Assembly: GCA_023436885.1 (NCBI GenBank)
Contig: JAEZHI010000034.1
Location: forward strand, 248,001-312,000
Length of the DNA stretch: 64,000 bases
Direction of reading: 5' to 3'
From: Pseudomonadota bacterium
Lineage (GTDB): Bacteria > Pseudomonadota > Alphaproteobacteria > Rhizobiales > Pleomorphomonadaceae
Part shown: piece after piece, positions 8,588 through 17,813 of the stretch
Numbering within the stretch: the first letter of the stretch is position 1
Layout: the number at the start of each line of letters is the position of its first letter
Notes under the pieces: model-generated
The model's database searches: none
What the model saw: only the letters and a program-made list of their open reading frames with translations
What the model was told of the DNA's origin: nothing
Translations under genes and position numbers: made by a program

Positions 8588-8694
8588 AGCATTCGCCGAC
8601 CAAATTGAAACATTTGGTCGTCCAGCGAATGCTCCCGGTCAATTTGCTGGAGCACCCGCCGATCAGGTTGAGTCAGCTTGATCGGCGGGTGCTC
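8588..8694. repeat. Bipartite palindromic (REP/BIME-like) element, copy 1
   Basis: Two hairpins in tandem. The first has AGCATTCGC-CGACCAAAT (8588-8605) pairing with ATTTGGTCG (8612-8620) and, after a 4-nt bulge, GCGAATGCT (8625-8633). The second is a perfect 16-bp stem, GAGCACCCGCCGATCA (8650-8665) with its complement at 8679-8694. The element exactly fills the space between two convergent stop codons, so it may act as a two-way terminator. An inverted copy sits at 51311-51428. Confidence 0.88.
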
Positions 8695-10703
8695 TAGAAT
8701 GCAGCTATCGCCGCATCGAGTGCAGCCCGCTCCTTGTCAGCCCTTGCTTGAGCCTCGGCCCTTGCTGCTTCAGCGTCCTCGATGGCCTTTTCGGTTCGTG
8801 CGAGTTTGGTGATGTAAGACTTTGCGCTGTCAGAGGTTTCCGGCAGAGCGCCTAGATTGGCTCGGATACGCTCCTGTTCGTCGGATTGACGCTTGGCTGT
8901 TTGATCGGCCCGGTCAATCGCGCGCTGAGCTTCGGCAACGCGCCCCTTTATTGCGGCGATCGATTTCAGCTTCTCCACCACTGCCGGATCGACATCACGC
9001 GTAGAAGCGTAGAAAAGAAGGGTGTCTGCATCGCTGTCGACGAGGCGAACAGTCTCGGAATCGACGCGACTTTCAGTCACCAGGACGTCCTTCTGGGTAC
9101 CTGCTGCGACACCAGTGCGCACGCGCAACTGACCAGGTTCATCGGATATGATGTCGCCATCACTGGCAACTTTCGTCCCTGCGATACGCGCGTGATCAAT
9201 CATCACCGTACGCGCCTGATCCTTCGGGGCCGTCAGATGATAAACGGTGGTCCAGGTGAGAGAACGCTTCACGCCTAGCACGCCGTCTTGGGCGGAGAGG
9301 CCGACAATCGTTTCCGAGTGTTCCTGCTCGCTGGTAATGCGGGTCTTGGGATCCGCTGCGAAAGCTGCAAACCGCTTTTCACCGGGCGGAATTCCTGCCA
9401 CCTGCGCATCGCCGAGATAGCCATTTTCGCCATAGACGGTGAAAATGCCTGGAGGCACGCTCTGGCCCGTTGTGTTTGAAAGAAACACCGCCGTCTGAGG
9501 TGCACCGCCGTTACCGTCGCGCCAGAGCGAAACGACATCCGCGTCGAGATCGGCGTCAATGATCGGCACTGTGAGTGTTGCGCCGGCCTTGAGCGTTATT
9601 GCCTGCGGCAGCGTAAAGGACACGCCGACATCGCCCTCGACGGAAACCATCTGCTGTCCCCGCGACGGCGCCGCCGGGGCAACAGGCGCTGGTATGGCAA
9701 AGGCCTGCCTCGCCATCCTCGGAGGAGCCGCTTCGGTGGCAAGATCGGCGTCACCGGGCATATCGTACATGTCTTCCGAAGTGCCGCCCCCAGCTGAGGC
9801 GCCATCGACCATCAGATTGACCGGGCCACCCGGCAGCAGCAGGGGCGCTTCGTGCCTCTCGCGCCAGTACATGTCGACAAGCCGCTGCTTGAGGGCCACC
9901 GGGTTGGCCGACGAAAGCGTCAGCTCAACACTGTCCCAATCGTCCCCACTGCCGTTCTCCAGCACCGCCCAACCTTGCACACGATATTTGCCACCGTCGG
10001 CTGGAACAATGCGGTAGGCCGCCTTCCACACCGGCGCCGCCACGACATAGGACAGCCGTACCGTCCGCGCGCCCTTGCCCGTCGTTTCGATGCTAAGTGT
10101 CCGAAAGTTGGTGTCCGCAGCAGCACGAACGGACGAGATCGCTGCGTCGATGCGCGTCTGCAGATCCTTGTCAGCAAACGAGATCCCCGCACCAGGGCCG
10201 AGCAGCACTTCGGCAAAACTGCCGTCGTCCTGGCGCAGCGTCACCGCCGGCAGCTCGATCGGCTGTCCCTCAGTGGCACGCGGCGCCTTGCCCACTCCAA
10301 GAATGATACCGGACGCCTTGTGGCCTGCACCGTCGTCGATGGTCGCGGCATAGCCAGTCATGGCAGCGGCGATTGATGCGGTGGAAGCTAGATCCTCACG
10401 CTTCAGCGGCAGGCGCTTGAATGCCTCGGCAACGGCATTGGCCCCGTCGAGCGTGACCGAGACAATCGATCCCCCAGGATCGCTGACCAGCAGACTTTTG
10501 AGAACGTCGTCAGCCTGATCGGCGGGAATCTCGAGTGCCAGATGGCTTTCCCCTTCGGCGAGATCGACGTTGCGAACAATCTCGGCAAGACCGCCTGATG
10601 ACAACAATACCGAGCCAACCTTGTCGGCGGCGGTAGCAGCCGAGACGAAGACAAAGGACGACGCACCGGCAAGAAGCGCGGCGGCAAGCGGCATGGACTT
10701 CAC
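8694..10703 (-). CDS. DUF4139 domain-containing secreted protein
   Basis: 669 residues. Residues 1-24 form a signal peptide (start VKSMPLAAALLAGASSF, ending near TAA). The body matches the DUF4139 family: an N-terminal beta domain that in most members is DUF4140-like, then the long DUF4139 beta-sandwich region (for example VRLSYVVAAPVWKAAYRIV, and SLTWTTVYHLTAPKDQ). The last 110 residues are a charged coiled coil (about 560-665). The function of the family is unknown; some members are called mucoidy inhibitor A. A GTG start is chosen because GGGGGAGA lies 6 bp upstream and it opens directly into the signal peptide; the frame extends further but without support. Divergent from the zinc-ribbon gene. 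Confidence 0.85.
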   Translation of the reverse strand: MKSMPLAAALLAGASSFVFVSAATAADKVGSVLLSSGGLAEIVRNVDLAEGESHLALEIPADQADDVLKSLLVSDPGGSIVSVTLDGANAVAEAFKRLPLKREDLASTASIAAAMTGYAATIDDGAGHKASGIILGVGKAPRATEGQPIELPAVTLRQDDGSFAEVLLGPGAGISFADKDLQTRIDAAISSVRAAADTNFRTLSIETTGKGARTVRLSYVVAAPVWKAAYRIVPADGGKYRVQGWAVLENGSGDDWDSVELTLSSANPVALKQRLVDMYWRERHEAPLLLPGGPVNLMVDGASAGGGTSEDMYDMPGDADLATEAAPPRMARQAFAIPAPVAPAAPSRGQQMVSVEGDVGVSFTLPQAITLKAGATLTVPIIDADLDADVVSLWRDGNGGAPQTAVFLSNTTGQSVPPGIFTVYGENGYLGDAQVAGIPPGEKRFAAFAADPKTRITSEQEHSETIVGLSAQDGVLGVKRSLTWTTVYHLTAPKDQARTVMIDHARIAGTKVASDGDIISDEPGQLRVRTGVAAGTQKDVLVTESRVDSETVRLVDSDADTLLFYASTRDVDPAVVEKLKSIAAIKGRVAEAQRAIDRADQTAKRQSDEQERIRANLGALPETSDSAKSYITKLARTEKAIEDAEAARAEAQARADKERAALDAAIAAF

Positions 10704-10891
10704 GTTGATCTCCCCCGAGACAGGATTGCATCCAATGGCTGTAATCCTGCCGGAGGATTGCGATGACGCGAAGACCGACCTGTGGCGACCTTGCGGCTTC
10801 TGCGTGCCCTGTATGGGGAACTGCGCTTGACAGGATCGGTCGTCGCGGCGACCTATCGCCAAACGACAACGCGAGAGACCACGGCATCGCC

Positions 10892-11134
10892 ATGATCCAT
10901 TACAATCTTCACTGCACCGCCTGCGGCCACGATTTTGATGACTGGTTCAACGGCAATGCCGACTGGGAAGCCAAGAAAGCGGATTATGCCTGTCCGTCCT
11001 GTGGCGCGACTCACGTCGAAAAGGCGCTCATGGCACCGAGCCTCGGAGCTGCCAAGGCTTCGTTCGCAGCCGAGCCCAGCTGCAACCCTTCGACCTGCGC
11101 CAATCCCGGCTGTCCAATGGCAGCCGGGTTCTGA
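10892..11134 (+). CDS. DUF1178-like zinc-ribbon protein, short form
   Basis: 80 residues. Two CxxC pairs (Cys8/Cys11 and Cys34/Cys37) form a zinc ribbon like that of DUF1178 and FmdB-type proteins, with the family-like segments DFDDWF and VEKALMAP. The tail carries three more cysteines (SCNPSTCANPGC) that could bind a second metal. DUF1178 proteins are usually about 140-150 residues, so this one lacks the central part. The start is the ATG before IHYNLHC, matching other family members. Function is unknown. It is convergent with map, 6 bp away. Confidence 0.75.
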   Translation: MIHYNLHCTACGHDFDDWFNGNADWEAKKADYACPSCGATHVEKALMAPSLGAAKASFAAEPSCNPSTCANPGCPMAAGF

Positions 11135-11140
11135 GCGAAA

Positions 11141-11971
11141 TCAGGCGACCTTGAGCGGCGGCTTGAACAGGCCCTTTGGCGACAGTGTGAAAATCTCGCA
11201 GCCGGTATCGGTCACGCCAACGGCGTGCTCGAACTGAGCCGAAAGCGAACGGTCACGCGTGACAGCCGTCCAGCCGTCCGACAGCACCTTCACATGTGGG
11301 CGACCAAGATTGACCATCGGCTCGATGGTGAAGATCATGCCGGCTTTCAGAACCGGCCCCTCGCCCCTGCGGCCGTAATGCAGGATGTTCGGCGTATCGT
11401 GAAACAGCTTGCCGACACCGTGGCCGCAGAAATCGCGCACCACTGAACAGCGCTCGCTCTCGACATACCGTTGAATGGCTTCGCCGATGTCCCCAGTGGT
11501 GTTGCCCGGACGGACCGTGGCAATGCCGCGCATCAGCGATTCATGGGTCACCTCGATCAGCCGCTCGGCAGCGCGCTTGATGGCGCCGACGCCGTACATG
11601 CGCGATGAATCGCCGTGCCAGCCATCGACAATGAAAGTCACGTCGATGTTGACGATATCGCCTTCGCGCAGCGGCTTCTCATCGGGAATGCCGTGACAGA
11701 CCACATGGTTGATGGAGGTACACACCGACTTGGTATAGCCGCGGTAGTAGATCGTCGCCGGCAGCGCGCCGTGTTCGCGACCATACGCATAGACGAAATC
11801 GTCAATTGCCTGGGTGGTCACACCGGGCTTGACGATATCGACGAGCTCATCGAGGCAGGCGGCCGTTAGTTGGCAAGCCTTGCGCATGCCGTCGAAGTCG
11901 GCAGCGTTGTAAAGACGAATATCCCCGGTGTTGCGCAACGGCGCGATCGCCGCGTCGACGTAATTGATCAT
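11141..11971 (-). CDS. map: Type I methionine aminopeptidase
   Basis: 276 residues. Removes the N-terminal Met from nascent proteins. All five metal ligands are visible: Asp110, Asp121, His184, Glu217 and Glu248, with the active-site His93 in VCHG. The start was set at the ATG before INYVDAAIAPLRNTG, giving the usual length; an ATG 20 codons upstream (MTTKTRSRS) is an alternative that adds a basic tail. No zinc-finger extension is present. The gene is downstream of sfsA with about 106 bp between them and may be co-transcribed. Confidence 0.95.
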   Translation of the reverse strand: MINYVDAAIAPLRNTGDIRLYNAADFDGMRKACQLTAACLDELVDIVKPGVTTQAIDDFVYAYGREHGALPATIYYRGYTKSVCTSINHVVCHGIPDEKPLREGDIVNIDVTFIVDGWHGDSSRMYGVGAIKRAAERLIEVTHESLMRGIATVRPGNTTGDIGEAIQRYVESERCSVVRDFCGHGVGKLFHDTPNILHYGRRGEGPVLKAGMIFTIEPMVNLGRPHVKVLSDGWTAVTRDRSLSAQFEHAVGVTDTGCEIFTLSPKGLFKPPLKVA

Positions 11972-12077
11972 CGGATCAACCAACCTGTATCTGGCTTTGG
12001 AAGCCGATCGGCTTCGCGTTTTTGTCGTCATATACCCAAGCACCGCGCCAAGTACACGGCTCTTGGTCACTATTCTG

Positions 12078-12767
12078 TCAGAAAGCTGGACGGATTTCGA
12101 TGCCTGTCGGCGTAACTTCAGCGCGAACCACCAGCATTTCGACACCGGCCGCACGAGCTGCAGCGGCGGCTACGGCATAAGCGGGGTCGATGTCGCCGGC
12201 AATTTCGAAATGGCCACAGTCACCGCGCTGCACGAGATAGATCAACGCCGCTCTCGCCCCTCCCTGAACCACTCCGGCAAGCTCAGCGAGGTGTTTTGCG
12301 CCCCGCGTCGTGACCGCGTCGGGAAACTCGGCGACACCCGACTTGCGCGACAGGGTGACCGATTTAACCTCGACATAGCAGGGGGCACGGCCCGCGCCTT
12401 CCAGCAAAATGTCGACGCGACTGCGGGTACCGTAAGGCACCTCGCGGCGAAGAGTCTCATAGCCGGACAGAGCGGGGATGAGACCGGCTTGGATTGCCTC
12501 GGCGACAATGCGGTTGGAAAGACCGGTATCGATCCCCACCAACGCACCATTCGCCTCAACAAGCTGCCAACTCCAGGCGAGCTTGCGCTTCGGATCGTCC
12601 GAGCGGGAGAGATAGATGCGGGAGCCGGGCGCCGCGAGCCCCAGCATGGAGCCCGAGTTGGCGACGTGAGCGGTCACCGCCTCACCATTATCGAGCAGGC
12701 AGTCGGCGAGAAATCGCTTGTACCGACGAATAAGCCGGCCAGGAACCAGGGGAACGGGAAAGAGCAT
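12078..12767 (-). CDS. sfsA: Sugar fermentation stimulation protein SfsA (nuclease-like)
   Basis: 229 residues, typical family length. It begins with the SfsA OB-like domain (PGRLIRRYKRFLADCLLDNGE, then VTAHVANSGSMLGL), followed by a restriction-endonuclease-like core with ILLEGAGRAPCYVEVKSVTL, where the Glu-x-Lys pair is the expected metal site. The name comes from an old maltose phenotype in E. coli; DNA binding and a nuclease fold are better supported than any sugar role. It lies between map and acvB on the same strand with short gaps, so a loose operon acvB-sfsA-map is possible. Confidence 0.95.
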   Translation of the reverse strand: MLFPVPLVPGRLIRRYKRFLADCLLDNGEAVTAHVANSGSMLGLAAPGSRIYLSRSDDPKRKLAWSWQLVEANGALVGIDTGLSNRIVAEAIQAGLIPALSGYETLRREVPYGTRSRVDILLEGAGRAPCYVEVKSVTLSRKSGVAEFPDAVTTRGAKHLAELAGVVQGGARAALIYLVQRGDCGHFEIAGDIDPAYAVAAAAARAAGVEMLVVRAEVTPTGIEIRPAF

Positions 12768-12797
12768 GATGCCTTGTTCCCGTTCCCAAGGCTGTCG

Positions 12798-14216
12798 TCA
12801 AGGCGCAGCCTGCGCTTCCACGGCGGCGGCAGCCGCCTCGGCCGGCACGATGCGCTCTAGGATATCCCTGGCGACCGGCTTGTAGTCATCGTTGAAGTGA
12901 TGGCCGCCGGGATGAACGATCAAGCTGAAGCCCTTATCCTTCGGCAAGCGAACACAGGCGTTCTCATCGTCGTCGCTGCCGTAGATGCACTGCACCTTGG
13001 CCGGCTCGATCTTGAGGAGGTCCGGCAGCGTCGACGGGCCGTTCGGATCAGTCTTGCCGCCGAGAATGCCGGAGACCTGAATCTCGAATTGGCGTGCGCC
13101 TGTGAAGGCAAGCAGAGAGACGAGGTTGACGCTTGCCTTATGGTCGGCCGGCAGAGCGTCGTAGATGGCAGGCAATGCGTCGGCACCGAAGGAATAGCCA
13201 ACGAGCACAACCTTGTGGACGTTCCACTTCTTCGTATAGGCGTCGATCACCTTGGCCAAATCGTCGGCCGCGTCCGATGGGTCGATGTCATTCCAGAAGT
13301 AACGCAACGAGTCGATGCCGACCACGGGGACGCCAGCCTTGGCCAGATAGCCACCGATCTCGGCGTCAATATCGCGCCAACCACCGTCGCCGGAATAAAT
13401 GATGGCCATGGTGTCATGCGTCGCTGCAGCGGCAAGCGGCGTAATTGGAATTCCGGCAAGCGGAGATCCACTATCGTCGGCGGCCACCAACTGGTCGACA
13501 ACTGCACCATCGAGGGTCCGCCAAGTGTTCTTCACACTCTTGGCCAGGGCGATGGCAAAACCGGATTTCGACAGCTCGTCGACATGGGCGGCACCGTCGG
13601 CATCGGCGTCCTGTGTCAGGTACACGTCGATGGGATCGGGAAGGTGCCCTTTCTGAAGCTCGTAGACCCAACCCTTGCCGTCGGCGGCGCGAACGTGCTT
13701 CGCCTCGCTGCAGAGTTCCTTGCTGAGCGGCAGGGCAACATGCGGATCGACGGCGATGGTACGGCCGATCGTCGCATCCGGCGACTGCGCGGCCAATGCC
13801 AAGGCAAAGGTGCCGCCGAGACCGCTGCCAACGATGATCGGCGAATGGTAACTCTCGACATCCAGCACACGCTGAACATTCTGGCTGACCTGCTCCATGT
13901 CGGAGACGAAGTAGACGCAGTCATCCGTCAACTTGTCAGCCTTGGCGAAGGTCGCAGGCGTGTTGATGCCCACCACGACGGCGCCTTTCGCGGCGTAACG
14001 GCGAGCCTTCACGCGATCCCAGAACCCATAGCCGCCCTCGCCCGACAGTAGATACACGAGGCCCGTCGGCTCGCCGCGCGGGGCAATCACTTCGGCGATG
14101 CCAAGTGTATCCGTCTTCTCGATCGGCAGATGCGGAAAGAGATATTTAAAGGCGCTCGTCGCGACGCCGGCGACCATCAGGACGCCGACCATGACGAACA
14201 GTATCAGTCGCTTCAT
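12798..14216 (-). CDS. acvB: AcvB/VirJ family hydrolase, predicted lysyl-phosphatidylglycerol hydrolase
   Basis: 472 residues with an N-terminal membrane anchor or signal sequence (6-27) and two alpha/beta-hydrolase-like halves. The second half carries the nucleophile elbow GYSFG (Ser342) and a late His pair in GGHHFND. The first half has a GSGLG elbow (130-134) and may be degenerate. In Agrobacterium and Rhizobium, AcvB is a periplasmic enzyme that hydrolyses lysyl-phosphatidylglycerol, opposing LpiA/MprF. The start codon overlaps the stop of the mprF/lpiA gene by 4 bp, so the two are translationally coupled. The long two-domain form is AcvB-like, not the shorter VirJ of Ti plasmids. Confidence 0.92.
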   Translation of the reverse strand: MKRLILFVMVGVLMVAGVATSAFKYLFPHLPIEKTDTLGIAEVIAPRGEPTGLVYLLSGEGGYGFWDRVKARRYAAKGAVVVGINTPATFAKADKLTDDCVYFVSDMEQVSQNVQRVLDVESYHSPIIVGSGLGGTFALALAAQSPDATIGRTIAVDPHVALPLSKELCSEAKHVRAADGKGWVYELQKGHLPDPIDVYLTQDADADGAAHVDELSKSGFAIALAKSVKNTWRTLDGAVVDQLVAADDSGSPLAGIPITPLAAAATHDTMAIIYSGDGGWRDIDAEIGGYLAKAGVPVVGIDSLRYFWNDIDPSDAADDLAKVIDAYTKKWNVHKVVLVGYSFGADALPAIYDALPADHKASVNLVSLLAFTGARQFEIQVSGILGGKTDPNGPSTLPDLLKIEPAKVQCIYGSDDDENACVRLPKDKGFSLIVHPGGHHFNDDYKPVARDILERIVPAEAAAAAVEAQAAP

Positions 14217-16807
14217 TTGGAAACGGCTCCCTTGAGGCCGCCGGAAATGACGAAGGTCACGTCGGCGAGCGCCAGCAGCGGATTGAGTCCACCGGCCACG
14301 GCCATATAGCGCTGCCGCCAGACCGGATCGAACTTGGTCTTGAAGGCACGTAGGCCATGGAAATTATAGAAAGCATTGCCGTGCTCGAAGGCGGCTCGAC
14401 CCAGCTTATGCCAGAGCGGTGCCATCGGGCTATCGGAAAGGCCGGCGAGCGGCGCCATGCCGAGGCTGAAGGTCGCAAAACCAGCCGCCTTGAAGTGCAA
14501 CAGCACACGGGTGAACAGAAGTTCCATGGTTCCGTTGGATGACTTGGGCGTGAAGCGCATCAGATCGATCGCCGCCTCCCGCCCGTCACCCGAGATCATC
14601 AGTGTGGCGAAGGCAAAGATGTGCCCTGCCTTCTTCAACACAGCCACTGGCTGTGAGGCAACGTAGTCTGGCTCGAACGCCCCGAGCGAGAAGGCTTTCT
14701 CCTTAGCCTTGCGGGCCTTCAGCCAACTCTCCGACACCGCAGCCAATTCGTCGAGGATTGCAGGCACCCCTTCGGGCGGCACCACTTCGAAAGTGACGCC
14801 CTCGCGTTCCGCCTTGTTGATGGCGTTGCGCAAGTTACCGCGACGCGTTCCCTTGATGTCGAAAGCGGAAAGATCGACGACAGCCTCCTCGCCAAGCTTG
14901 AAGGCCGAAAGTCCCGCGTCGGCGTAAAGTGACAGGCTTTCCGCAGGGACTTGATAAAACACCGCGCGACCGCCATGGGCGCGCGCCGTTTCGATGAAAC
15001 GCCAAATGAGTTCACGACGCCCAGCATCTTCGCCGACCGGATCGCCGAGCGATATCCAGGACCGGCCCCGCTTGGCATACATCAGGAAGGCAGCGCCATC
15101 GTCGGAGAACAGCAGGTTCTTGTCGCCCATCCGCACGAGATTGGCCGAAGCATGCTCACTGCCCGCGAGGATTTCCACTGCGCGGGCGAGATCTTCAGCA
15201 TTCGACGGAACGATACGGCCGGAGGGCGGACGGATAAGAAGCCAGGCGGCCAAGGCAGCAGTCGCAAGCCCCAAGCCAACCGCGGTTCGCAGCGAGCGAG
15301 GAGCAGCAGCCGACATCTCGAACTGCCACCAGAGATCATGGCTGTAGGGTACTTCCTTGTACACAAACAACAGAATGCCAATGGCAAGCGCCAGAATGGC
15401 GGCGATGCATAGCCACCACGCCGGGCTCAAGCGATCATGAAGTAGCGAAGCCTGTCGTGTGTAGAGATGTCGGCTGGAGATCAGTCCAACAATCAGAATC
15501 GCAAACAGCACGGCCTCGCCGACCGCCAGCGCCTTCAAGACCGCGAACGGAATCGAAATGGCCGTCAGCACCAAGGTCAGCCACCAGGCGCCATCGAGCC
15601 GATGAACCAAGCCGCGACCGGCGACGATCATGAAGATGCCGATCACCGAGCCAACGAAATGCGCACCTTCCACGAGCGGCAAAGGGATGAAGGCGTACAT
15701 GAGGTCGAGACGCGTGTCGGCGGGCGGCGTAACGCCCGAGAACACCAACATGGCACCCAACACAATCGCCAGCGTACCGAGCATGATCGGCGCGATACCA
15801 GAAACCGCTGCCGACAGGGCGGGACTCGCCACCGTGGCGCGGCGAGCCTCGCTGATGATCATCGCGGCGACCGCCACGACCAGCGGTACCACATAGTAGA
15901 TGACGCGATAGAGCAGCAGCGCCGAAATCACGCCATCGATCGGCAGGCGTGTGCCGAGCGCGCCGACCACAATGGTCTCGAAAATACCGACGCCACCTGG
16001 CAAATGGCTGAGCACACCGGCGCCGATGGCAACCGAGAATACAGCAAGCACAGTCGGGAAAGAGACATCGCCATCGGGCAGCAGGACGTAAAGCACTGCG
16101 GCGGCACACGCGACGTCCACCGATGTGGCGATCAGCTGCGAAACAATATCGCCCACATTCGGCAAGGCTACGGCCCGGCCCAGCACGGTCACCGAACCGC
16201 GCCGCACGGCGGAGAACAGAAGGACCGCGCCAACGCCCGCCAACATGAGCAAACCGATGCCGCGAACCGTCGCGCCCGGCATGCCGATTAGCGCGGCAAG
16301 GTCCGGCCCCGAAATCGCCAAACCCAGTCCAGCCACGAAAGCCAGACCGAAACCGAAGGCCGCGGCGACGTAAGCGACGACCTTGGCAATCGCTTCCGGC
16401 TCAAGGCCGAAGGGAGAGTAGAATCGATAACGAACCGAACCGCCCGTTAACGGACCGAAGCCGGCAATATTGCCGACGGCGTAGGCGCAAAAGCTGGCAA
16501 GCGCCACCAACCGATAGGGCAGCCGTGCCCCGGCAAACCGAAGGGCGTGCACATCGTAGATCGATAGAGCGAGGAAGCTGCCGCTCGTGAACAAAAGCGC
16601 GAGACCGACCTTGGACCAGGACGTATCCTCGATGGCCGAGATCAGGTCGTCATAGACGACATTCGACAGAAGCCGCGACAGCGCCAGCACCGACAATCCA
16701 ACGATCAACAGCGCCACCAAGGCCACGATAACCGGCTTGAACCGAGCAAAGCGGCTGGGCTGGACAGACGAATCGTCAGTAGGTTCCGTTGGAACTGCAG
16801 CGAGCAT
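14213..16807 (-). CDS. mprF: Lysylphosphatidylglycerol synthase/flippase (LpiA/MprF)
   Basis: 864 residues. The N-terminal 540 or so residues hold about 14 membrane helices, the flippase part. The C-terminal 300 residues are a cytoplasmic GNAT-like aminoacyl-PG synthase domain (for example MYAKRGRSWISLGDPVG, and FSLGMAPLAGLSDSP near the end). It moves lysine from Lys-tRNA to phosphatidylglycerol and flips the product, giving a less negative membrane and resistance to cationic peptides or acid. In rhizobia the gene is called lpiA and is followed by acvB, as here. The ATG two codons into the open frame is preferred over the TTG. Confidence 0.95.
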   Translation of the reverse strand: MLAAVPTEPTDDSSVQPSRFARFKPVIVALVALLIVGLSVLALSRLLSNVVYDDLISAIEDTSWSKVGLALLFTSGSFLALSIYDVHALRFAGARLPYRLVALASFCAYAVGNIAGFGPLTGGSVRYRFYSPFGLEPEAIAKVVAYVAAAFGFGLAFVAGLGLAISGPDLAALIGMPGATVRGIGLLMLAGVGAVLLFSAVRRGSVTVLGRAVALPNVGDIVSQLIATSVDVACAAAVLYVLLPDGDVSFPTVLAVFSVAIGAGVLSHLPGGVGIFETIVVGALGTRLPIDGVISALLLYRVIYYVVPLVVAVAAMIISEARRATVASPALSAAVSGIAPIMLGTLAIVLGAMLVFSGVTPPADTRLDLMYAFIPLPLVEGAHFVGSVIGIFMIVAGRGLVHRLDGAWWLTLVLTAISIPFAVLKALAVGEAVLFAILIVGLISSRHLYTRQASLLHDRLSPAWWLCIAAILALAIGILLFVYKEVPYSHDLWWQFEMSAAAPRSLRTAVGLGLATAALAAWLLIRPPSGRIVPSNAEDLARAVEILAGSEHASANLVRMGDKNLLFSDDGAAFLMYAKRGRSWISLGDPVGEDAGRRELIWRFIETARAHGGRAVFYQVPAESLSLYADAGLSAFKLGEEAVVDLSAFDIKGTRRGNLRNAINKAEREGVTFEVVPPEGVPAILDELAAVSESWLKARKAKEKAFSLGAFEPDYVASQPVAVLKKAGHIFAFATLMISGDGREAAIDLMRFTPKSSNGTMELLFTRVLLHFKAAGFATFSLGMAPLAGLSDSPMAPLWHKLGRAAFEHGNAFYNFHGLRAFKTKFDPVWRQRYMAVAGGLNPLLALADVTFVISGGLKGAVSK

Positions 16808-16986
16808 AGTCAACCTGGGAAAGTGGAATCGGGAAGATGCCCTACACCGGGCGCCTTATGTTGTGTGATTGCGTCAATCCAACGGCGGTTTGGAGGGAAG
16901 ACCTTTAATTCCCCGTAATGTTGGCGATTGTCTCATGAACCGGAATCCTCGACAACAGAGTGACGATTCCTAAGGTTTGCAAATCC

Positions 16987-17754
16987 ATGACAGCTCAGTC
17001 TCCCACCGCCGCCGTACTTATCATCGGCGACGAAATTCTTTCCGGCCGTACCCGCGACAGCAACTCCGGCCATATTGCGGCCTTTCTGACCGAAATCGGC
17101 ATCGATCTCAAGGAAATCCGCGTCGTTCCCGATGAGGAAGACCGCATAGTCGGGGCGCTCAACGCTTTGCGAGCTGCTTACAGCTATGTCCTGACCACCG
17201 GAGGCATAGGGCCAACCCATGACGATATAACGGCCGACGCGGTGGCAAAGGCTTTCGGCGTCGCCATTGAGCATCACCCGGATGCGGTCGAGATCCTTAG
17301 GCAACACTATGTGACGGCCGAAGAGCTCACCGAAGCACGCCTCAGAATGGCGCGCATTCCGGTTGGGGCCACGCTGATCGACAACCCTGTCTCGAAAGCA
17401 CCCGGCTTTCACATCGGCAACGTGTTCGTCATGGCAGGGGTGCCGAAGATCATGCAGGCCATGCTGCTCAACGTCGAGAAAGAGCTCCATGGCGGAGTTC
17501 CGGTGCAATCGGTCACCATCGACTGTCCGTTCGGCGAGGGTGTTATCGGCACCGCGCTTGGTGAAGTGGCCAAAGCGCACCCCGAGGTTTCCATAGGCAG
17601 CTACCCGATCCTGGCAGTTCGCAATTTCTCGACCAAGCTGGTGATCCGGTCACGCGATCCGCTCGCTCTCGCAGCGGCCAAGACGGCGGTCGAAAACATG
17701 CTCGCGGCGATTAATCGCGACAAAGCCGGGGATAGCACTCTCACCGACTATTGA
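16987..17754 (+). CDS. CinA N-terminal (MoaB/MogA-like) domain protein
   Basis: 255 residues. The N-terminal 165 residues are a MoCF/molybdopterin-binding fold, shown by LIIGDEILSGRTRDSN (8-25) and TTGGIGPTHDDIT. It matches the short, CinA-N-only proteins annotated as competence/damage-inducible protein A; the C-terminal PncC-type NMN deamidase domain of full CinA is absent. The role of these short forms is unclear, with nucleotide or pterin pyrophosphatase activity being the best guess. The start is the ATG before TAQSPTAA; no strong ribosome site is visible. Same direction as gpt, 59 bp upstream of it. Confidence 0.88.
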   Translation: MTAQSPTAAVLIIGDEILSGRTRDSNSGHIAAFLTEIGIDLKEIRVVPDEEDRIVGALNALRAAYSYVLTTGGIGPTHDDITADAVAKAFGVAIEHHPDAVEILRQHYVTAEELTEARLRMARIPVGATLIDNPVSKAPGFHIGNVFVMAGVPKIMQAMLLNVEKELHGGVPVQSVTIDCPFGEGVIGTALGEVAKAHPEVSIGSYPILAVRNFSTKLVIRSRDPLALAAAKTAVENMLAAINRDKAGDSTLTDY

Positions 17755-17813
17755 AATGGACGCGAAACAGGCATTTGAGAAAGCCCGCTGCTTGATCTCG
17801 TGAGGATCGCCAT

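Noticed and set aside
12897..14051. 384-codon open frame on the plus strand opposite acvB
   Set aside because: Shadow frame from biased third positions in acvB; no recognisable domains and no ribosome site.
15467..16291. 274-codon open frame on the plus strand opposite mprF
   Set aside because: Gln-, Arg- and His-rich antisense product of membrane-helix codons, a common artefact.
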